A stretch of DNA of 64,000 bases, taken from NCBI RefSeq assembly GCF_036226885.1, contig NZ_CP109027.1:7626001-7690000 (forward strand), given 5' to 3'. Positions 1 through 7,788 of the stretch are shown here, piece after piece. The translations under genes were made by a program, and so were the position numbers. The notes under the pieces were generated by a model, which had not been told where the DNA came from, made no database searches, and saw only the letters and a program-made list of their open reading frames with translations. How positions within the stretch are numbered: the first letter of the stretch is position 1; every line of letters begins with the position of its first letter. This DNA is from Streptomyces sp. NBC_00663 (lineage in GTDB: Bacteria; Actinomycetota; Actinomycetes; Streptomycetales; Streptomycetaceae).

Positions 1-326
1 GGTTCGCGTTCACCCGGCTCTCCGCGGGCGGCGCCACGGCCACCGAGCTCGCCGCGCACCTCGGGGTGACCAAGCAGGCCGCCAGTCAGCTCGTCGACGA
101 CCTGGTGCGCAAGGGGTATGCGGAGCGGCGGGCGCATCCCGGGGACGCGCGGGCCCGGCTCGTCGTGCTGACCGAGCGGGGCTGGGCGTGCACGCGGGCC
201 GCCGAGGAGGCCGCCGCGGACGCCGTCCGGCCGTGGGTCGAACTGCTCGGTGAGGGTGAAGTGCGGGCGTTGCGTGATCAATTGGCGCGTATCGCGCCCT
301 ATGGTCCGATCAGGCCCGCCTGGTGA
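1..326 (+). CDS. MarR-family transcriptional regulator, 3' end only
   Basis: The open frame runs in from the left edge, with codons in phase from base 3, and stops at 324-326. The visible part holds the second half of a winged helix-turn-helix: the segment ATELAAHLGVTKQAASQLVD is the recognition helix region, followed by the wing with the DPRxR-like motif as GDARARLVVLTERG, typical of MarR/SlyA proteins. After it come about 35 residues of the C-terminal dimerisation helix. The N-terminus and any ligand pocket lie outside the window, so the regulated gene is unknown. The family usually represses a neighbouring efflux or catabolic gene in response to small aromatic ligands. It could also be a constitutive regulator with a remote target. 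Confidence 0.85.
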   Translation, partial: FAFTRLSAGGATATELAAHLGVTKQAASQLVDDLVRKGYAERRAHPGDARARLVVLTERGWACTRAAEEAAADAVRPWVELLGEGEVRALRDQLARIAPYGPIRPAW

Positions 327-414
327 CGGTTCCTCTGTAGTCCCGCTCGTCTCCGGCTAGCGCTGGAAGTTTTTACTGGCGCGTAACTTCACAACTGCAC
401 TACCCGTCCGTAAC

Positions 415-450
415 TTGACGAGTGAACAGCATCCTCGTGATCCGGATCAC
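415..450 (+). promoter_or_regulatory. Lipase promoter with perfect 14-bp palindrome
   Basis: A TTGACG hexamer at 415-420 is followed 17 bases later by the position expected for a -10 box. That position is covered by the perfect palindrome GTGATCCGGATCAC (437-450). The arms GTGA/TCAC resemble half-sites of Crp/Fnr-family regulators. Two CGTAACTT direct repeats lie just upstream, near 382 and 410. A regulator bound here would cover the promoter of the secreted lipase at 499. Which protein binds is inference. Confidence 0.4.
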
Positions 451-498
451 AGGGCGTAAGGCCATCGCAACTCCCTTGAGCCGCAAGGAGATCACCCG

Positions 499-1359
499 AT
501 GCTGCCCTGGAAACGACTGCTCAGACCCCTGACCGCGCTGCTGCTGACCGCCACGGTCGCCGTCGTCCCCGCCACCGCCGCCCACGCCGCCGACGCCCCC
601 CACTCCGGCTGGAACGACTTCTCCTGCAAGCCCTCCACCACCCATCCCCGCCCCGTCGTCCTGGTGCACGGCACCCTCGGCAACTCCGTCGACAACTGGC
701 TCGGCCTCGCGCCCTACCTGGAGAACCGCGACTACTGCGTCTACTCCCTCGACTACGGCCAACTCCCCGGCGTCCCCGTCTTCAACGGCCTCGGCCCCGT
801 CGACAAGTCGGCCCAGCAGCTCTCCGCCTTCGTCGACAAGGTGCTCGCCGCGACCGGCGCCGCCGAGACCGATGTCGTCGGCCACTCGCAGGGCGGCATG
901 ATGCCCCGCTACTACCTCAAGTTCCTCGGCGGAGCCGCCAAGGTGAACGCCCTCGTCGGCATCGCGCCCAGCAACCACGGCACCACCCTCAACGGCCTCA
1001 CCCACCTGCTGCCGTACTTCCCCGGCGCCGCCGACCTGCTCTCCACCAGCACCCCCGCCCTCGCCGACCAGGTCGCCGGCTCCCCCCTCCTCACCAAGCT
1101 CAACGAGGGCGGCGACACCGTCCCCGGCGTCACGTACACGGTCCTCGCCACGAAGTACGACGAGGTCGTGACGCCCTACCGGAGCCAGTTCCTCAGCGGC
1201 ACCGGCGTCCGCAACGTCGTCCTCCAGGACCTGTGCCCGCTCGATCTCTCCGAGCACGTGGCGATCGGCCTGTTCAGCCTGATCGCCTTCCACGAGGTGG
1301 CCAACGCGCTCGACCCGGCGCACGCCACACCGACGACCTGCGCCTCGGTCCTCGGATAA
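499..1359 (+). CDS. Secreted triacylglycerol lipase (alpha/beta hydrolase, class 2 / EstA-LipA type)
   Basis: An extracellular lipase or esterase that hydrolyses acyl esters. Residues 1-31 form a classical signal peptide (basic start, hydrophobic core, AHA cleavage region). The mature enzyme has the oxyanion-hole motif HGTLG near residue 57 and the nucleophile elbow GHSQGG with Ser130. The likely acid is Asp221 in KYDEVVTP and the likely base is His253 in SEHVAI. The length, 286 residues, is normal for Streptomyces lipases of this family. The start is fixed by AAGGAG at 485-490, eight bases before ATG. The gene is monocistronic: a bidirectional hairpin follows the stop and faces the convergent polysaccharide monooxygenase. 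The substrate chain length cannot be read from the sequence. Confidence 0.92.
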   Translation: MLPWKRLLRPLTALLLTATVAVVPATAAHAADAPHSGWNDFSCKPSTTHPRPVVLVHGTLGNSVDNWLGLAPYLENRDYCVYSLDYGQLPGVPVFNGLGPVDKSAQQLSAFVDKVLAATGAAETDVVGHSQGGMMPRYYLKFLGGAAKVNALVGIAPSNHGTTLNGLTHLLPYFPGAADLLSTSTPALADQVAGSPLLTKLNEGGDTVPGVTYTVLATKYDEVVTPYRSQFLSGTGVRNVVLQDLCPLDLSEHVAIGLFSLIAFHEVANALDPAHATPTTCASVLG

Positions 1360-1368
1360 CGCACGGCC

Positions 1369-1403
1369 GGGGTCTGTCCGACCTGAGCCGCCGGACAGAC
1401 CCC
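1369..1403. terminator. Bidirectional terminator between lipase and LPMO genes
   Basis: A perfect 12-bp stem (GGGGTCTGTCCG at 1369-1380 with CGGACAGACCCC at 1392-1403) around an 11-base loop lies between two convergent stops. There is no long U run on either side, as is usual for Streptomyces terminators. Confidence 0.8.
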
Positions 1404-1429
1404 GCCCCCCGTAGTGGCCGCGACAGGCC

Positions 1430-2407
1430 CTAACGGCCGTGCCCGCCACCGCTCACCGCACGCCGCCGCACCGACCCGAAGAGGATCGCCGCGCCGGCCG
1501 CGAGGACGGCCGCGCCGCCCATCGCGACATACGCCGTGCCGCTGTCGCCGCCCGTCTCGGCGAGGTCCTCCGTGGCGCCGGCCGCCTTCACATCGGTGAC
1601 CGGGCTCGACTCCGGAGCCGTGGCCGGCTCGGCCGAGGTGGACGCGTCCTGGTCGCCGTGCCCGCCGTGCTCGACGGTGGACCGGTCGGCGCCGTCCTCG
1701 ATCTGCTCCTCGGAGGGGGCGGAGGCGCTGGGAGCGGGCGACGCGGTGCTGCCCGAACCGGAACCGCTGCCGCCGCCGTATGTCACGTCCGAGCAGGAGT
1801 AGAACGCCTCCGGGCTGTCCGAGCGCTGCCAGACCGCGTACAGCAACTGGGCGCCGGAGCGCTCCGGGAGGGTGCCGGAGAACGTGTAGTAGCCGTTCGC
1901 CGCGACCGGGTCGGTGGCCGTCGCCACCGGGTGGGCCAGGTCCAGGTCGTCCCAGGCGAGCGGCTGCGTCGGGTCGTACCCCTGCTTGGTGACGTACACC
2001 TTGAACGTGCCCTTGTGCGGGGCCGTCACGCGGTACTTGAAGGTGTACGACCCGCTGCTCACGCTCGTCGCCGGCCAGTCGGCGCGGGCCAGGTCGAGGC
2101 CCTTGAACTCGTCGGCGTTCGCGCTGCACAGCCTGCCGTCCGGGATGAGGGTCTGGTGCTGTCCGGCCGCGTCGCCGATGCGGACGCCGTTCCAGTCGTA
2201 GAGCGCCTGGGTGCCGCCCGCCGCGACCGCGGCCTCGCAGGCGTCCGACTTCGGGCTCTCGGGGCCCTCCGCGTAGCACTGGGCGACCCGGCTCACCGGA
2301 TCGCCGAGCGTGCCGTGCGCCGACGCGGGCGCCGCGGCGAGCGCGGTGAGGGCGAGCGGGGTCAGGCCGAGCGCGGTGACAGTGGCGGCCGTGCGGCGTG
2401 CGGGCAT
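1430..2407 (-). CDS. Lytic polysaccharide monooxygenase (AA10) with LAETG cell-wall sorting signal
   Basis: A copper-dependent oxidative enzyme of the CBP21/AA10 family, which cleaves chitin or cellulose chains. The signal peptide ends at Ala30, so His31 becomes the first mature residue. With His131 (APHKGTF) it supplies the histidine brace for copper. The catalytic domain spans about 31-205 and a Ser/Gly/Pro/Glu-rich linker covers about 206-280. Then come LAETG (282-286), a hydrophobic segment and an RRR tail, a complete sortase signal of the LAXTG type used by actinobacterial class E sortases. Most AA10 enzymes are freely secreted, so wall attachment is unusual. The start has GAGGAG about eight bases upstream. 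The gene converges on the lipase and diverges from the acetyltransferase at 2548. The substrate is not decidable from the sequence. Confidence 0.9.
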   Translation of the reverse strand: MPARRTAATVTALGLTPLALTALAAAPASAHGTLGDPVSRVAQCYAEGPESPKSDACEAAVAAGGTQALYDWNGVRIGDAAGQHQTLIPDGRLCSANADEFKGLDLARADWPATSVSSGSYTFKYRVTAPHKGTFKVYVTKQGYDPTQPLAWDDLDLAHPVATATDPVAANGYYTFSGTLPERSGAQLLYAVWQRSDSPEAFYSCSDVTYGGGSGSGSGSTASPAPSASAPSEEQIEDGADRSTVEHGGHGDQDASTSAEPATAPESSPVTDVKAAGATEDLAETGGDSGTAYVAMGGAAVLAAGAAILFGSVRRRAVSGGGHGR

Positions 2408-2535
2408 GGCGGAACTCCTCGGAAGCGGTACTGACGGGTGCCGGATCCAAGAAACCGTGAAATCCCGTGCTCGGGGCGGTCGGGAACGATCTTTATGGCC
2501 CTCTTAAGGGACTGCTGAGACGGAGATCAGGTAGG

Positions 2536-2547
2536 TAGCGTGCGCGC
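2536..2547 (+). promoter_or_regulatory. -10 box for a leaderless transcript
   Basis: TAGCGT (2536-2541) lies six bases before the ATG at 2548, and there is no Shine-Dalgarno sequence. Transcription starting at the A of ATG would give a leaderless mRNA, which is common in Streptomyces. Confidence 0.45.
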
Positions 2548-2997
2548 ATGACCAACGAGGACATACGGCTCGCCGGCCCGGCCGACGTGCCGCGCGTGAA
2601 GGCTGTCACCGACGCCGCCTACCACCACTACATCGAGCGCATCGGTGTGGTGCCCCAGCCCATGGAACGGGACCACGCGGCGGCCGTGGCGGCGGGGCAG
2701 GTGTTCGTCACGGGCGATCCCGTCACCGGTCTGGTGGTGGTCGAGGAGCGCGCGGACCATCTGTACCTGGACAACATCGCCGTCCACCCCGACGCCCAGG
2801 GAACGGGCGTGGGAGGACGGCTGTTGCGGTTCGTGGACGCACACGCGCGTGCGCTGGGCCTCACCGAGGTGAGGCTCCACACGAACGCGCTGATGTGGGA
2901 GAACCAGAAGATCTATCCGAAGTACGGCTACGAGGTCGTGGAACGGAGAGTGGACGGGCCCTATGACCGCGTCCACTACCGCAAGCGACTGGGCTGA
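2548..2997 (+). CDS. GNAT-family N-acetyltransferase
   Basis: A 149-residue single-domain GCN5-related acetyltransferase. Motif A, the acetyl-CoA pyrophosphate loop, is visible as VHPDAQGTGVGGRLL (about 77-91), preceded by the beta strand LYLDNIAV. The C-terminal NQKIYPKYGYEVVERR is the usual motif B region. Such enzymes move an acetyl group from acetyl-CoA to an amine on a small molecule or protein; the acceptor cannot be told. The gene appears monocistronic and leaderless and diverges from the LPMO gene. Confidence 0.88.
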   Translation: MTNEDIRLAGPADVPRVKAVTDAAYHHYIERIGVVPQPMERDHAAAVAAGQVFVTGDPVTGLVVVEERADHLYLDNIAVHPDAQGTGVGGRLLRFVDAHARALGLTEVRLHTNALMWENQKIYPKYGYEVVERRVDGPYDRVHYRKRLG

Positions 2998-3007
2998 GCC
3001 CGCGCCG

Positions 3008-3142
3008 TCACCCGTCCGGCCACCAGGTGCGTGCGATGTCCTTTCGCACCTCCGGGCGTCCTGCGGGGCGCTCCTCGGCCTCCTCGCGGATCCGACGGGC
3101 GTCCGTCCTCTTCAGGGGCTTCTGCACGGTTGTCCGGCGCAT
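3008..3142 (-). CDS. Small basic protein, 44 residues
   Basis: A short frame easily missed by length cut-offs. It begins MRRTTVQKPL, continues with a charged helix-like stretch KRTDARRIREEAEERPAGRP, and ends DIARTWWPDG before TGA at 3008-3010. A near-perfect ribosome site, GAAGGAGG, lies five bases before the ATG at 3142. This is much stronger than expected for a chance frame. The protein has no signal peptide or membrane segment, and about a third of its residues are charged. It lies between the acetyltransferase and the methyltransferase on the opposite strand. The function is unknown. The C-terminal WWP motif and the strong translation signal argue that it is expressed. Confidence 0.65.
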   Translation of the reverse strand: MRRTTVQKPLKRTDARRIREEAEERPAGRPEVRKDIARTWWPDG

Positions 3143-3224
3143 GACTGCCTCCTTCAAGGCCTACCGAGTTCCGCGTTCTCACGGAGGTAGACCCTTTCGG
3201 GGAGAGTTCCTCATCGACGGCGAT

Positions 3225-3308
3225 CTGTCAGTGGCGGTCATCACGATTTCGACTGACTTTCGAGCCGGCTTCCAGCGCCGTCTGATTGTCAGTGGCGGAT
3301 GCCAGTCT
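3225..3308 (+). promoter_or_regulatory. Two RecA-independent DNA-damage (PafBC-type) promoter boxes
   Basis: TTGTCAGTG (3286-3294), an exact 8-base gap and CAGTCT (3303-3308) match the actinobacterial RecA-NDp promoter pattern TTGTCRGTG-N8-TANNNT apart from the first base of the -10 box. A second copy, CTGTCAGTG (3225-3233), an 8-base gap and CACGAT (3242-3247), lies 61 bases upstream. In mycobacteria this promoter class is activated by PafBC under DNA damage. The distal box would give a long leader. The proximal one places the transcript start at or next to the methyltransferase ATG at 3316. Confidence 0.6.
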
Positions 3309-3315
3309 GGTGACC

Positions 3316-3942
3316 ATGACCGATCACAGTGGATTCGAAGCCGACGCGGGCGCGGACGGCGTGGATTGGAATGCGGGGGCCGCCTCCTTCGACGAGGAGC
3401 CGGACCACGGCCTGCGCGACCCGCGGGTGCGGGCCGCCTGGGCCGCGCGGCTGCGCTCCTGGCTGCCCGGCCGGGCCTGTGACGTACTCGACCTCGGCTG
3501 CGGCACCGGCAGCCTGTCGCTCCTCGCGGCCGAACAGGGACATCGCGTCACCGGCGTCGACAGCGCCCCGGCGATGGTGGACCTCGCCCGCGCGAAACTC
3601 GCCGGACGTGACGCCGCGTTCCTCGTCGGTGACGCGGCGGCACCGCCGGTGGGGGAGCAGCGCTTCGACGTCGTCCTCGTACGGCACGTGCTGTGGGCGC
3701 TCCCCGACCCCGGCCGGGCCCTGCGCCACTGGCGTGAGCTGCTGCGCCCAGGAGGCCGACTGGTCCTCGTCGAGGGCGTCTGGGGGACGGTCAGCCCGGT
3801 CGGGATACCCGCCGCCCGCCTCACCGCCCTCGTCGAACCGCTCGCCGGGCAGGTGCGCGTGGAGCGGCTGTCCGACGATCCGGTGCTGTGGGGGAGAGCG
3901 GTGGAGGACGAGCGGTACGCCGTGGTGGCCACGGCGGCCTAG
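3316..3942 (+). CDS. Class I SAM-dependent methyltransferase
   Basis: A Rossmann-fold methyltransferase of about 208 residues (Methyltransf_11/25 type). The SAM-binding glycine loop VLDLGCGTGSLSLLA lies at about 57-71, the acidic ribose-binding strand VTGVDSAPAMVDLA follows, and motif II/III regions appear as FDVVLVRHVLWALPDP and LLRPGGRLVLVEG. The substrate is unknown. I chose ATG at 3316, not the in-frame GTG at 3286 or 3310. The damage-type promoter at 3286-3308 would start transcription at about 3314-3316, giving a leaderless message, and there is no Shine-Dalgarno sequence. The stop shares a palindromic CTAG with the convergent DUF402 gene, a four-base overlap. Confidence 0.85.
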   Translation: MTDHSGFEADAGADGVDWNAGAASFDEEPDHGLRDPRVRAAWAARLRSWLPGRACDVLDLGCGTGSLSLLAAEQGHRVTGVDSAPAMVDLARAKLAGRDAAFLVGDAAAPPVGEQRFDVVLVRHVLWALPDPGRALRHWRELLRPGGRLVLVEGVWGTVSPVGIPAARLTALVEPLAGQVRVERLSDDPVLWGRAVEDERYAVVATAA

Positions 3943-4442
3943 GAGAGGAGTGCGGTGAGGCCCTCTCGGGTGCGGGCCCGCTGCTCCAACTCGTCGAGGG
4001 CGGCCACGGCGGCCGTCGCCGCCTCGGGGTCCCGCTCCGCGAGACCGCTCTCGGCGAACTCGTCCTCGTCCAGGCGCAGTACGTCGGTGCCGTCGGCGGA
4101 CCGCCACAGGTCGAGGTCGAGATCCTCCACGACCAGCTCGGCACCGTCGAGCACGGCCGGGCGGGTCACGTCGCAGTACCAGCCCTTGAGCGTGCCGTCG
4201 CCGGCGCGGACCTCCTTCACCGCGTACCAGCGGTCCCGCCAGTAGTGCTCCGTGAACACGTCCCCGGGTTCGAAGCGGACGAAGCCGAAGTCACGGACGC
4301 CGTCGCCCGCCCAGGCGGCACGGACGGTGAGGTGGTTGCCGTCGTCGGCGACGAGCTCGCTCCGGTAACGGATCTTCGTACGGCCCGCCTTGACCAGGAC
4401 GACCTCCAACTCGCCGGCCCTCTCAGCCGAGTTCACGGACAT
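3939..4442 (-). CDS. DUF402 domain protein (nucleoside di/triphosphatase-like)
   Basis: A 167-residue protein of the DUF402 family. The diagnostic region is the FTEHYWRDRWYAVKEV strand, then LKGWYCDVTRPAVLDG and VVEDLDLDLWRSADG, carrying the conserved Tyr, Cys and acidic residues. The C-terminal helix is rich in Glu and Arg. Family members include nucleoside tri- and diphosphatases and FomD, which hydrolyses a CMP ester in fosfomycin synthesis. Here the substrate is unknown. The start overlaps the end of the upstream acetyltransferase gene by 20 bases, so the two are probably cotranscribed and translationally coupled. Confidence 0.85.
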   Translation of the reverse strand: MSVNSAERAGELEVVLVKAGRTKIRYRSELVADDGNHLTVRAAWAGDGVRDFGFVRFEPGDVFTEHYWRDRWYAVKEVRAGDGTLKGWYCDVTRPAVLDGAELVVEDLDLDLWRSADGTDVLRLDEDEFAESGLAERDPEAATAAVAALDELEQRARTREGLTALLS

Positions 4443-5352
4443 ACCGCACCTCCGTCGCGGCCACCTCGTAGCCGAACCACTTGTTGATCGCGATCATCGG
4501 GCCGTTGCCCGCGTCGTTGCCGGTGAACGCCTCCGTGAAACCGGCCGCGCGGGCGCGGTGCAGGGAGTCGTTCTTGGCGAGCTTGGCGAGACCCCGGCCG
4601 CGGAAGTCGCGGGCCGTGCCGGTCATCGCGGTGCCGTAGCGGATGCCGCCATCGGTGCGGGCCAGGCTGAACGCGGCCAGGCGGCCCTCGACGACGGCGA
4701 CCGAGGTCAGCTCATGGCTGATCAGCGGGTGGTGCCAGGTCTCCCGCAGCCAGGCCTCGTAATCGGTGAACTCGTTGTCGACATCGCTCGGTTCGTCCGC
4801 CACCGTCGCCGCGTCCAGGGCGAACAGCGGGCGCGGGTCGTCGGCGAAGTCGGCGCCCGTGCGCAGTTCGACGCCGGGCGGCGGCGTTTCGAGCGGGGGC
4901 AGTGCGGCGCCCGCGAGGTCCAGGCGGAGGAAGTGCGCGGAGCGGCTCGCGCGGTAGCCGTGGGCTTCGGCGAAGGCGCGGTTGGCCGGTTCGTTCAGCA
5001 CCCAGGCGTACAGCTTCGTCGCGCCGTGGGCCGCCAGGTACTCCTCGGCAGCGCGGATCAGCGCGGTGCCGGCACCGCGACGCGTCCGCTCCGGGTGCAC
5101 GTACACGTTGACGTAGCCCTGACCGGGCTCAGGGCTGTCGTACACGAGGCCGACCTGTGCCGTGCCGATCACCTCGCCGTCCTCCTCCGCCACGAGGGGG
5201 CGGTAGTGGGCCTCGGTGTGCATATGGGCGATGTCGTAGGCCAGGGAGTCCGGGGTGTAGATCACGAAGGGGAGGGCGCGGTCGCGGACCTGGACGAAGT
5301 CCTTCAGGTCGGCTCGGGCTTCGGGGTGCAGGTTGCGCACGGTGATTGCCAT
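4423..5352 (-). CDS. Tandem-domain GNAT acetyltransferase
   Basis: A 309-residue protein with two GNAT folds. The N-terminal domain (about 1-150) has an intact acetyl-CoA loop, VHPERTRRGAGTALI, and the FAEAHGYR motif. The C-terminal domain (about 160-309) ends with the second loop DFRGRGLAKLAKNDSL and NKWFGYEVAATEVRYVRE. Duplicated GNAT proteins of this arrangement occur in mycothiol synthase and in many uncharacterised Streptomyces proteins. This one lacks enough signature to be called MshD, so the acceptor is left open. It is the first gene of a two-gene unit with DUF402 and diverges from the GntR regulator at 5425. Confidence 0.85.
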   Translation of the reverse strand: MAITVRNLHPEARADLKDFVQVRDRALPFVIYTPDSLAYDIAHMHTEAHYRPLVAEEDGEVIGTAQVGLVYDSPEPGQGYVNVYVHPERTRRGAGTALIRAAEEYLAAHGATKLYAWVLNEPANRAFAEAHGYRASRSAHFLRLDLAGAALPPLETPPPGVELRTGADFADDPRPLFALDAATVADEPSDVDNEFTDYEAWLRETWHHPLISHELTSVAVVEGRLAAFSLARTDGGIRYGTAMTGTARDFRGRGLAKLAKNDSLHRARAAGFTEAFTGNDAGNGPMIAINKWFGYEVAATEVRYVRELG

Positions 5353-5424
5353 ATGGCCGGAGACTAGGACGGCGAGTCCTGCGGCTGCCTCCCATTTTCC
5401 GGCCGGTGCGGAAGAATCGGGGGC

Positions 5425-5793
5425 GTGACCTTGAAGATCGACATCGACGACAGTGCGCCGCCGTACGAGCAGGTGCGGACGCAGATCTCCGAACAGGCGC
5501 GGTCGGGGGTGCTGCCGGTCGGGTACCGGCTGCCCACGGTGCGGGGGCTGGCGGAGTCGCTGGGGCTCGCCGCGAACACCGTCGCCAAGGCGTACCGGGC
5601 GCTGGAGAGCGACGGGGTGATCGAGACGCGGGGGCGCAACGGCACGTTCGTGGCGGCGGCGGGTTCCGCGGCGGAACGGGAGCTGGCGTCGGCGGCACAG
5701 GCGTACGTCGAGCGGGCCCGGCGGCTGGGCGTGGAGCGGGACGCCGCGCTGGCCGCCGTAGGGGACGCCCTGCGGGCCGCCTACGGCGGCTGA
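5425..5793 (+). CDS. Short GntR-family regulator (YtrA subfamily)
   Basis: 122 residues: a GntR winged helix (about 10-75, with GYRLPTVRGLAESLGLAANT and the RNGTFVA wing end) followed by only about 45 residues of helical tail. The missing ligand domain is typical of the YtrA subfamily, which usually controls ABC transporters. No ABC genes adjoin it here. GTG at 5425 is the only sensible start. The stop at 5793 lies four bases from the convergent DUF72 stop. Confidence 0.88.
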   Translation: MTLKIDIDDSAPPYEQVRTQISEQARSGVLPVGYRLPTVRGLAESLGLAANTVAKAYRALESDGVIETRGRNGTFVAAAGSAAERELASAAQAYVERARRLGVERDAALAAVGDALRAAYGG

Positions 5794-5796
5794 GTC

Positions 5797-6519
5797 TCAC
5801 CGCAGCAGGCTCTCGAAGGTTCTCGCGTTCTCCACCGCCGCCGCGTTCGGGTCGTTGTTGAAGTACGCGTAGACGTCGTCGTCGGCGGGCCAGGTGGCGT
5901 CGATCCGGGCCGCCCAGGTCTCCAGGGAGCGTCTGCCGTATCGCGGCCAGTCCTTCGCCCGGCCCTCGTGGAAGCGGACGTAGCCCCAGTTCGTCGTCCG
6001 CCACAGGGGCGTGACCGGGTGCGCGCGGACGTCGGCCCAGCACAGGGCGGCGGAGCGGGACTCCAGGACCTCGCGGACCTCCGGCGTCCACCAGGACTCG
6101 TGCCGCGGTTCGACGGCCACCCGCGTCCCCGGGGGGAAGCAGGCGAGGCAGGCGTCCAGGAGTTCCGCGTCGGCCCTCAGGGTCGGCGGGAGCTGGAGGA
6201 GGACCGGGCCCAGACGGGCGCCCAGGCCCTCGGCGTGGGTCATCAGCCGGTGGACCGGCTCCTCGGGGTCCTTCAGACGCTTGATGTGGGTGAGGTACCG
6301 GCTCGCCTTCACCGCGACCACGAAGTCCGCAGGCACCCGCTCCCGCCACGACTCGAAGTTCTCCCGGGACGGCAGCCGGTAGAAGGCGTTGTTGATCTCG
6401 ACCGTCGGGAAGTGCGCGGCGTACTCCTCCAGCCAGCGCCGCATCGGGCAGCCGGCCGGGTAGAGGGCGCCGCGCCAGTCCTTGTACTGCCAGCCCGACG
6501 TACCCACGTACCGGGTCAT
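5797..6519 (-). CDS. DUF72 (YecE-like) TIM-barrel protein
   Basis: 240 residues with the hallmark N-terminus YVGTSGWQYKDWRGALYP, the VEINNAFYRLP motif and RVAVEPRHESWW. The end, VYAYFNNDPNAAAVENARTF, matches the family signature YxYFNND. The fold is a TIM-barrel related to xylose-isomerase-like enzymes; no activity is firmly known, though a phosphoesterase or lyase role has been discussed. The gene begins 16 bases after the AAA ATPase stop on the same strand, so they probably form one transcript. Confidence 0.9.
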   Translation of the reverse strand: MTRYVGTSGWQYKDWRGALYPAGCPMRRWLEEYAAHFPTVEINNAFYRLPSRENFESWRERVPADFVVAVKASRYLTHIKRLKDPEEPVHRLMTHAEGLGARLGPVLLQLPPTLRADAELLDACLACFPPGTRVAVEPRHESWWTPEVREVLESRSAALCWADVRAHPVTPLWRTTNWGYVRFHEGRAKDWPRYGRRSLETWAARIDATWPADDDVYAYFNNDPNAAAVENARTFESLLR

Positions 6520-6535
6520 ACCTCCATGGAACCAC

Positions 6536-7630
6536 TCACAGATAGAGCCCCGCGTCCGCCCCGTCCCGCGGCTCCGGCAGCGCGGTCGGGGAGGTGCCCC
6601 GGCGCAGCGCGTACAGCTCCGCGAGGGTGGAGCCCTCGCGGCCGACCCCCTCCTCCGTGCCCAGCCAGCCCACCGCCTCCCGGCGGGTCAGGCGGCCCAC
6701 CTCGATACGGGCCAGACAGCGGCCGGGGCGGACCACCGCCGGATGGAGCCGCTCCAGATCCTCGTTGGTCGTGACACCCACCAGGACGTTGCGCCCCTGG
6801 CCCAGCAGGCCGTCGGTGAGGTTCAGCAGCCTCGACAGCGCCTGGCCCGCGGTGTGCTTGGCCTCGCCGCGGATCAGTTCGTCGCAGTCCTCCAGGAGCA
6901 GCAGCCGCCAGCGGCCCTTGCCCGACGAGTCGTCCTCGCCGATCGCGATGTCCATCAGATAGCCGACGTCGGAGAAGAGCCGCTCGGGGTCGAGCACGCA
7001 GTCCACCTGGCACCAGTCCCGCCAGGAGCGGGCCAGCGTGCGCAGCGCCGAGGTCTTGCCGGTGCCCGGCGGGCCGTGCAGGAGGAGCAGCCGGCCCGCG
7101 ATGTCCTCCGGGGTCGTCTTCATCAGCTTGGTCATCGCGTCCGCGACCGGTGCCGTGTAGTTGGCCCGGACCTCGTCCCAGGTGCCCGCGGAGATCTGCC
7201 GGGTGGTGCGGTGCGGGCCGCGGCGCGGGGAGACGTACCAGAACCCCATCGTCACGTTCTCCGGCTGGGGTTCGGGCTCGTCGGCCGCGCCGTCCGTCGC
7301 CTCGCCCAGCACCTTCTCGGCCAGCTCGGCGCTGGTCGCCGTCACGGTGACGTCGGCGCCGCGGCTCCAGCGGGAGACCAGCAGGGTCCAGCCGTCGCCC
7401 TCCGCGAGCGTCGCGCTGCGGTCGTCGTCGCGGGCGATGCGCAACACCCGGGCGCCGTCCGGCAGCAGGGACGCGCCGGACCGGACGCGGTCGATGTTGG
7501 CCGCGTGCGAGTACGGCTGCTCGCCCGTCGCGAAGCGGCCGAGGAACAGCGCGTCGACGACGTCGGACGGTGAGTCGCTGTCGTCGACGTTGAGCCGGAT
7601 CGGCAGAGCGTCGTGTGGGTTCGCAGACAT
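6536..7630 (-). CDS. AAA-family ATPase with N-terminal DUF5925-like domain
   Basis: 364 residues. The N-terminal 120 residues resemble the DUF5925 region of actinobacterial AAA proteins. The ATPase core has Walker A HGPPGTGKTSAL, Walker B RLLLLEDCDELI, a sensor-1-like VGVTTNEDL and the Arg-finger region VVRPGRCLARIEVG. The classical AAA layout suggests a remodelling or chaperone ATPase acting on an unidentified client. I chose the ATG at 7630 (MSANPHDALP) because the open frame extending further upstream runs through the promoter of the divergent hydrolase gene. DUF72 follows in the same unit. Confidence 0.87.
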   Translation of the reverse strand: MSANPHDALPIRLNVDDSDSPSDVVDALFLGRFATGEQPYSHAANIDRVRSGASLLPDGARVLRIARDDDRSATLAEGDGWTLLVSRWSRGADVTVTATSAELAEKVLGEATDGAADEPEPQPENVTMGFWYVSPRRGPHRTTRQISAGTWDEVRANYTAPVADAMTKLMKTTPEDIAGRLLLLHGPPGTGKTSALRTLARSWRDWCQVDCVLDPERLFSDVGYLMDIAIGEDDSSGKGRWRLLLLEDCDELIRGEAKHTAGQALSRLLNLTDGLLGQGRNVLVGVTTNEDLERLHPAVVRPGRCLARIEVGRLTRREAVGWLGTEEGVGREGSTLAELYALRRGTSPTALPEPRDGADAGLYL

Positions 7631-7788
7631 GCCGCCATGATCCGGCACGAGCAGGCCGATCGCACCCGGTTTCCGTAGTGCGTCCGGAGTGTCGGATGGG
7701 ACCTTTTGCGTCCGCTCCGTCCTGTTACAAGGCTGTGCATCGACAAGACCTGCCCCAGGCGTGCTTCCCGCGTCTACTGTTGCCCTCG

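Noticed and set aside
2408..2547. DasR site before the LPMO gene
   Set aside because: No sequence near the ACTGGTCTAGACCAGT-type dyad was found in the intergenic region.
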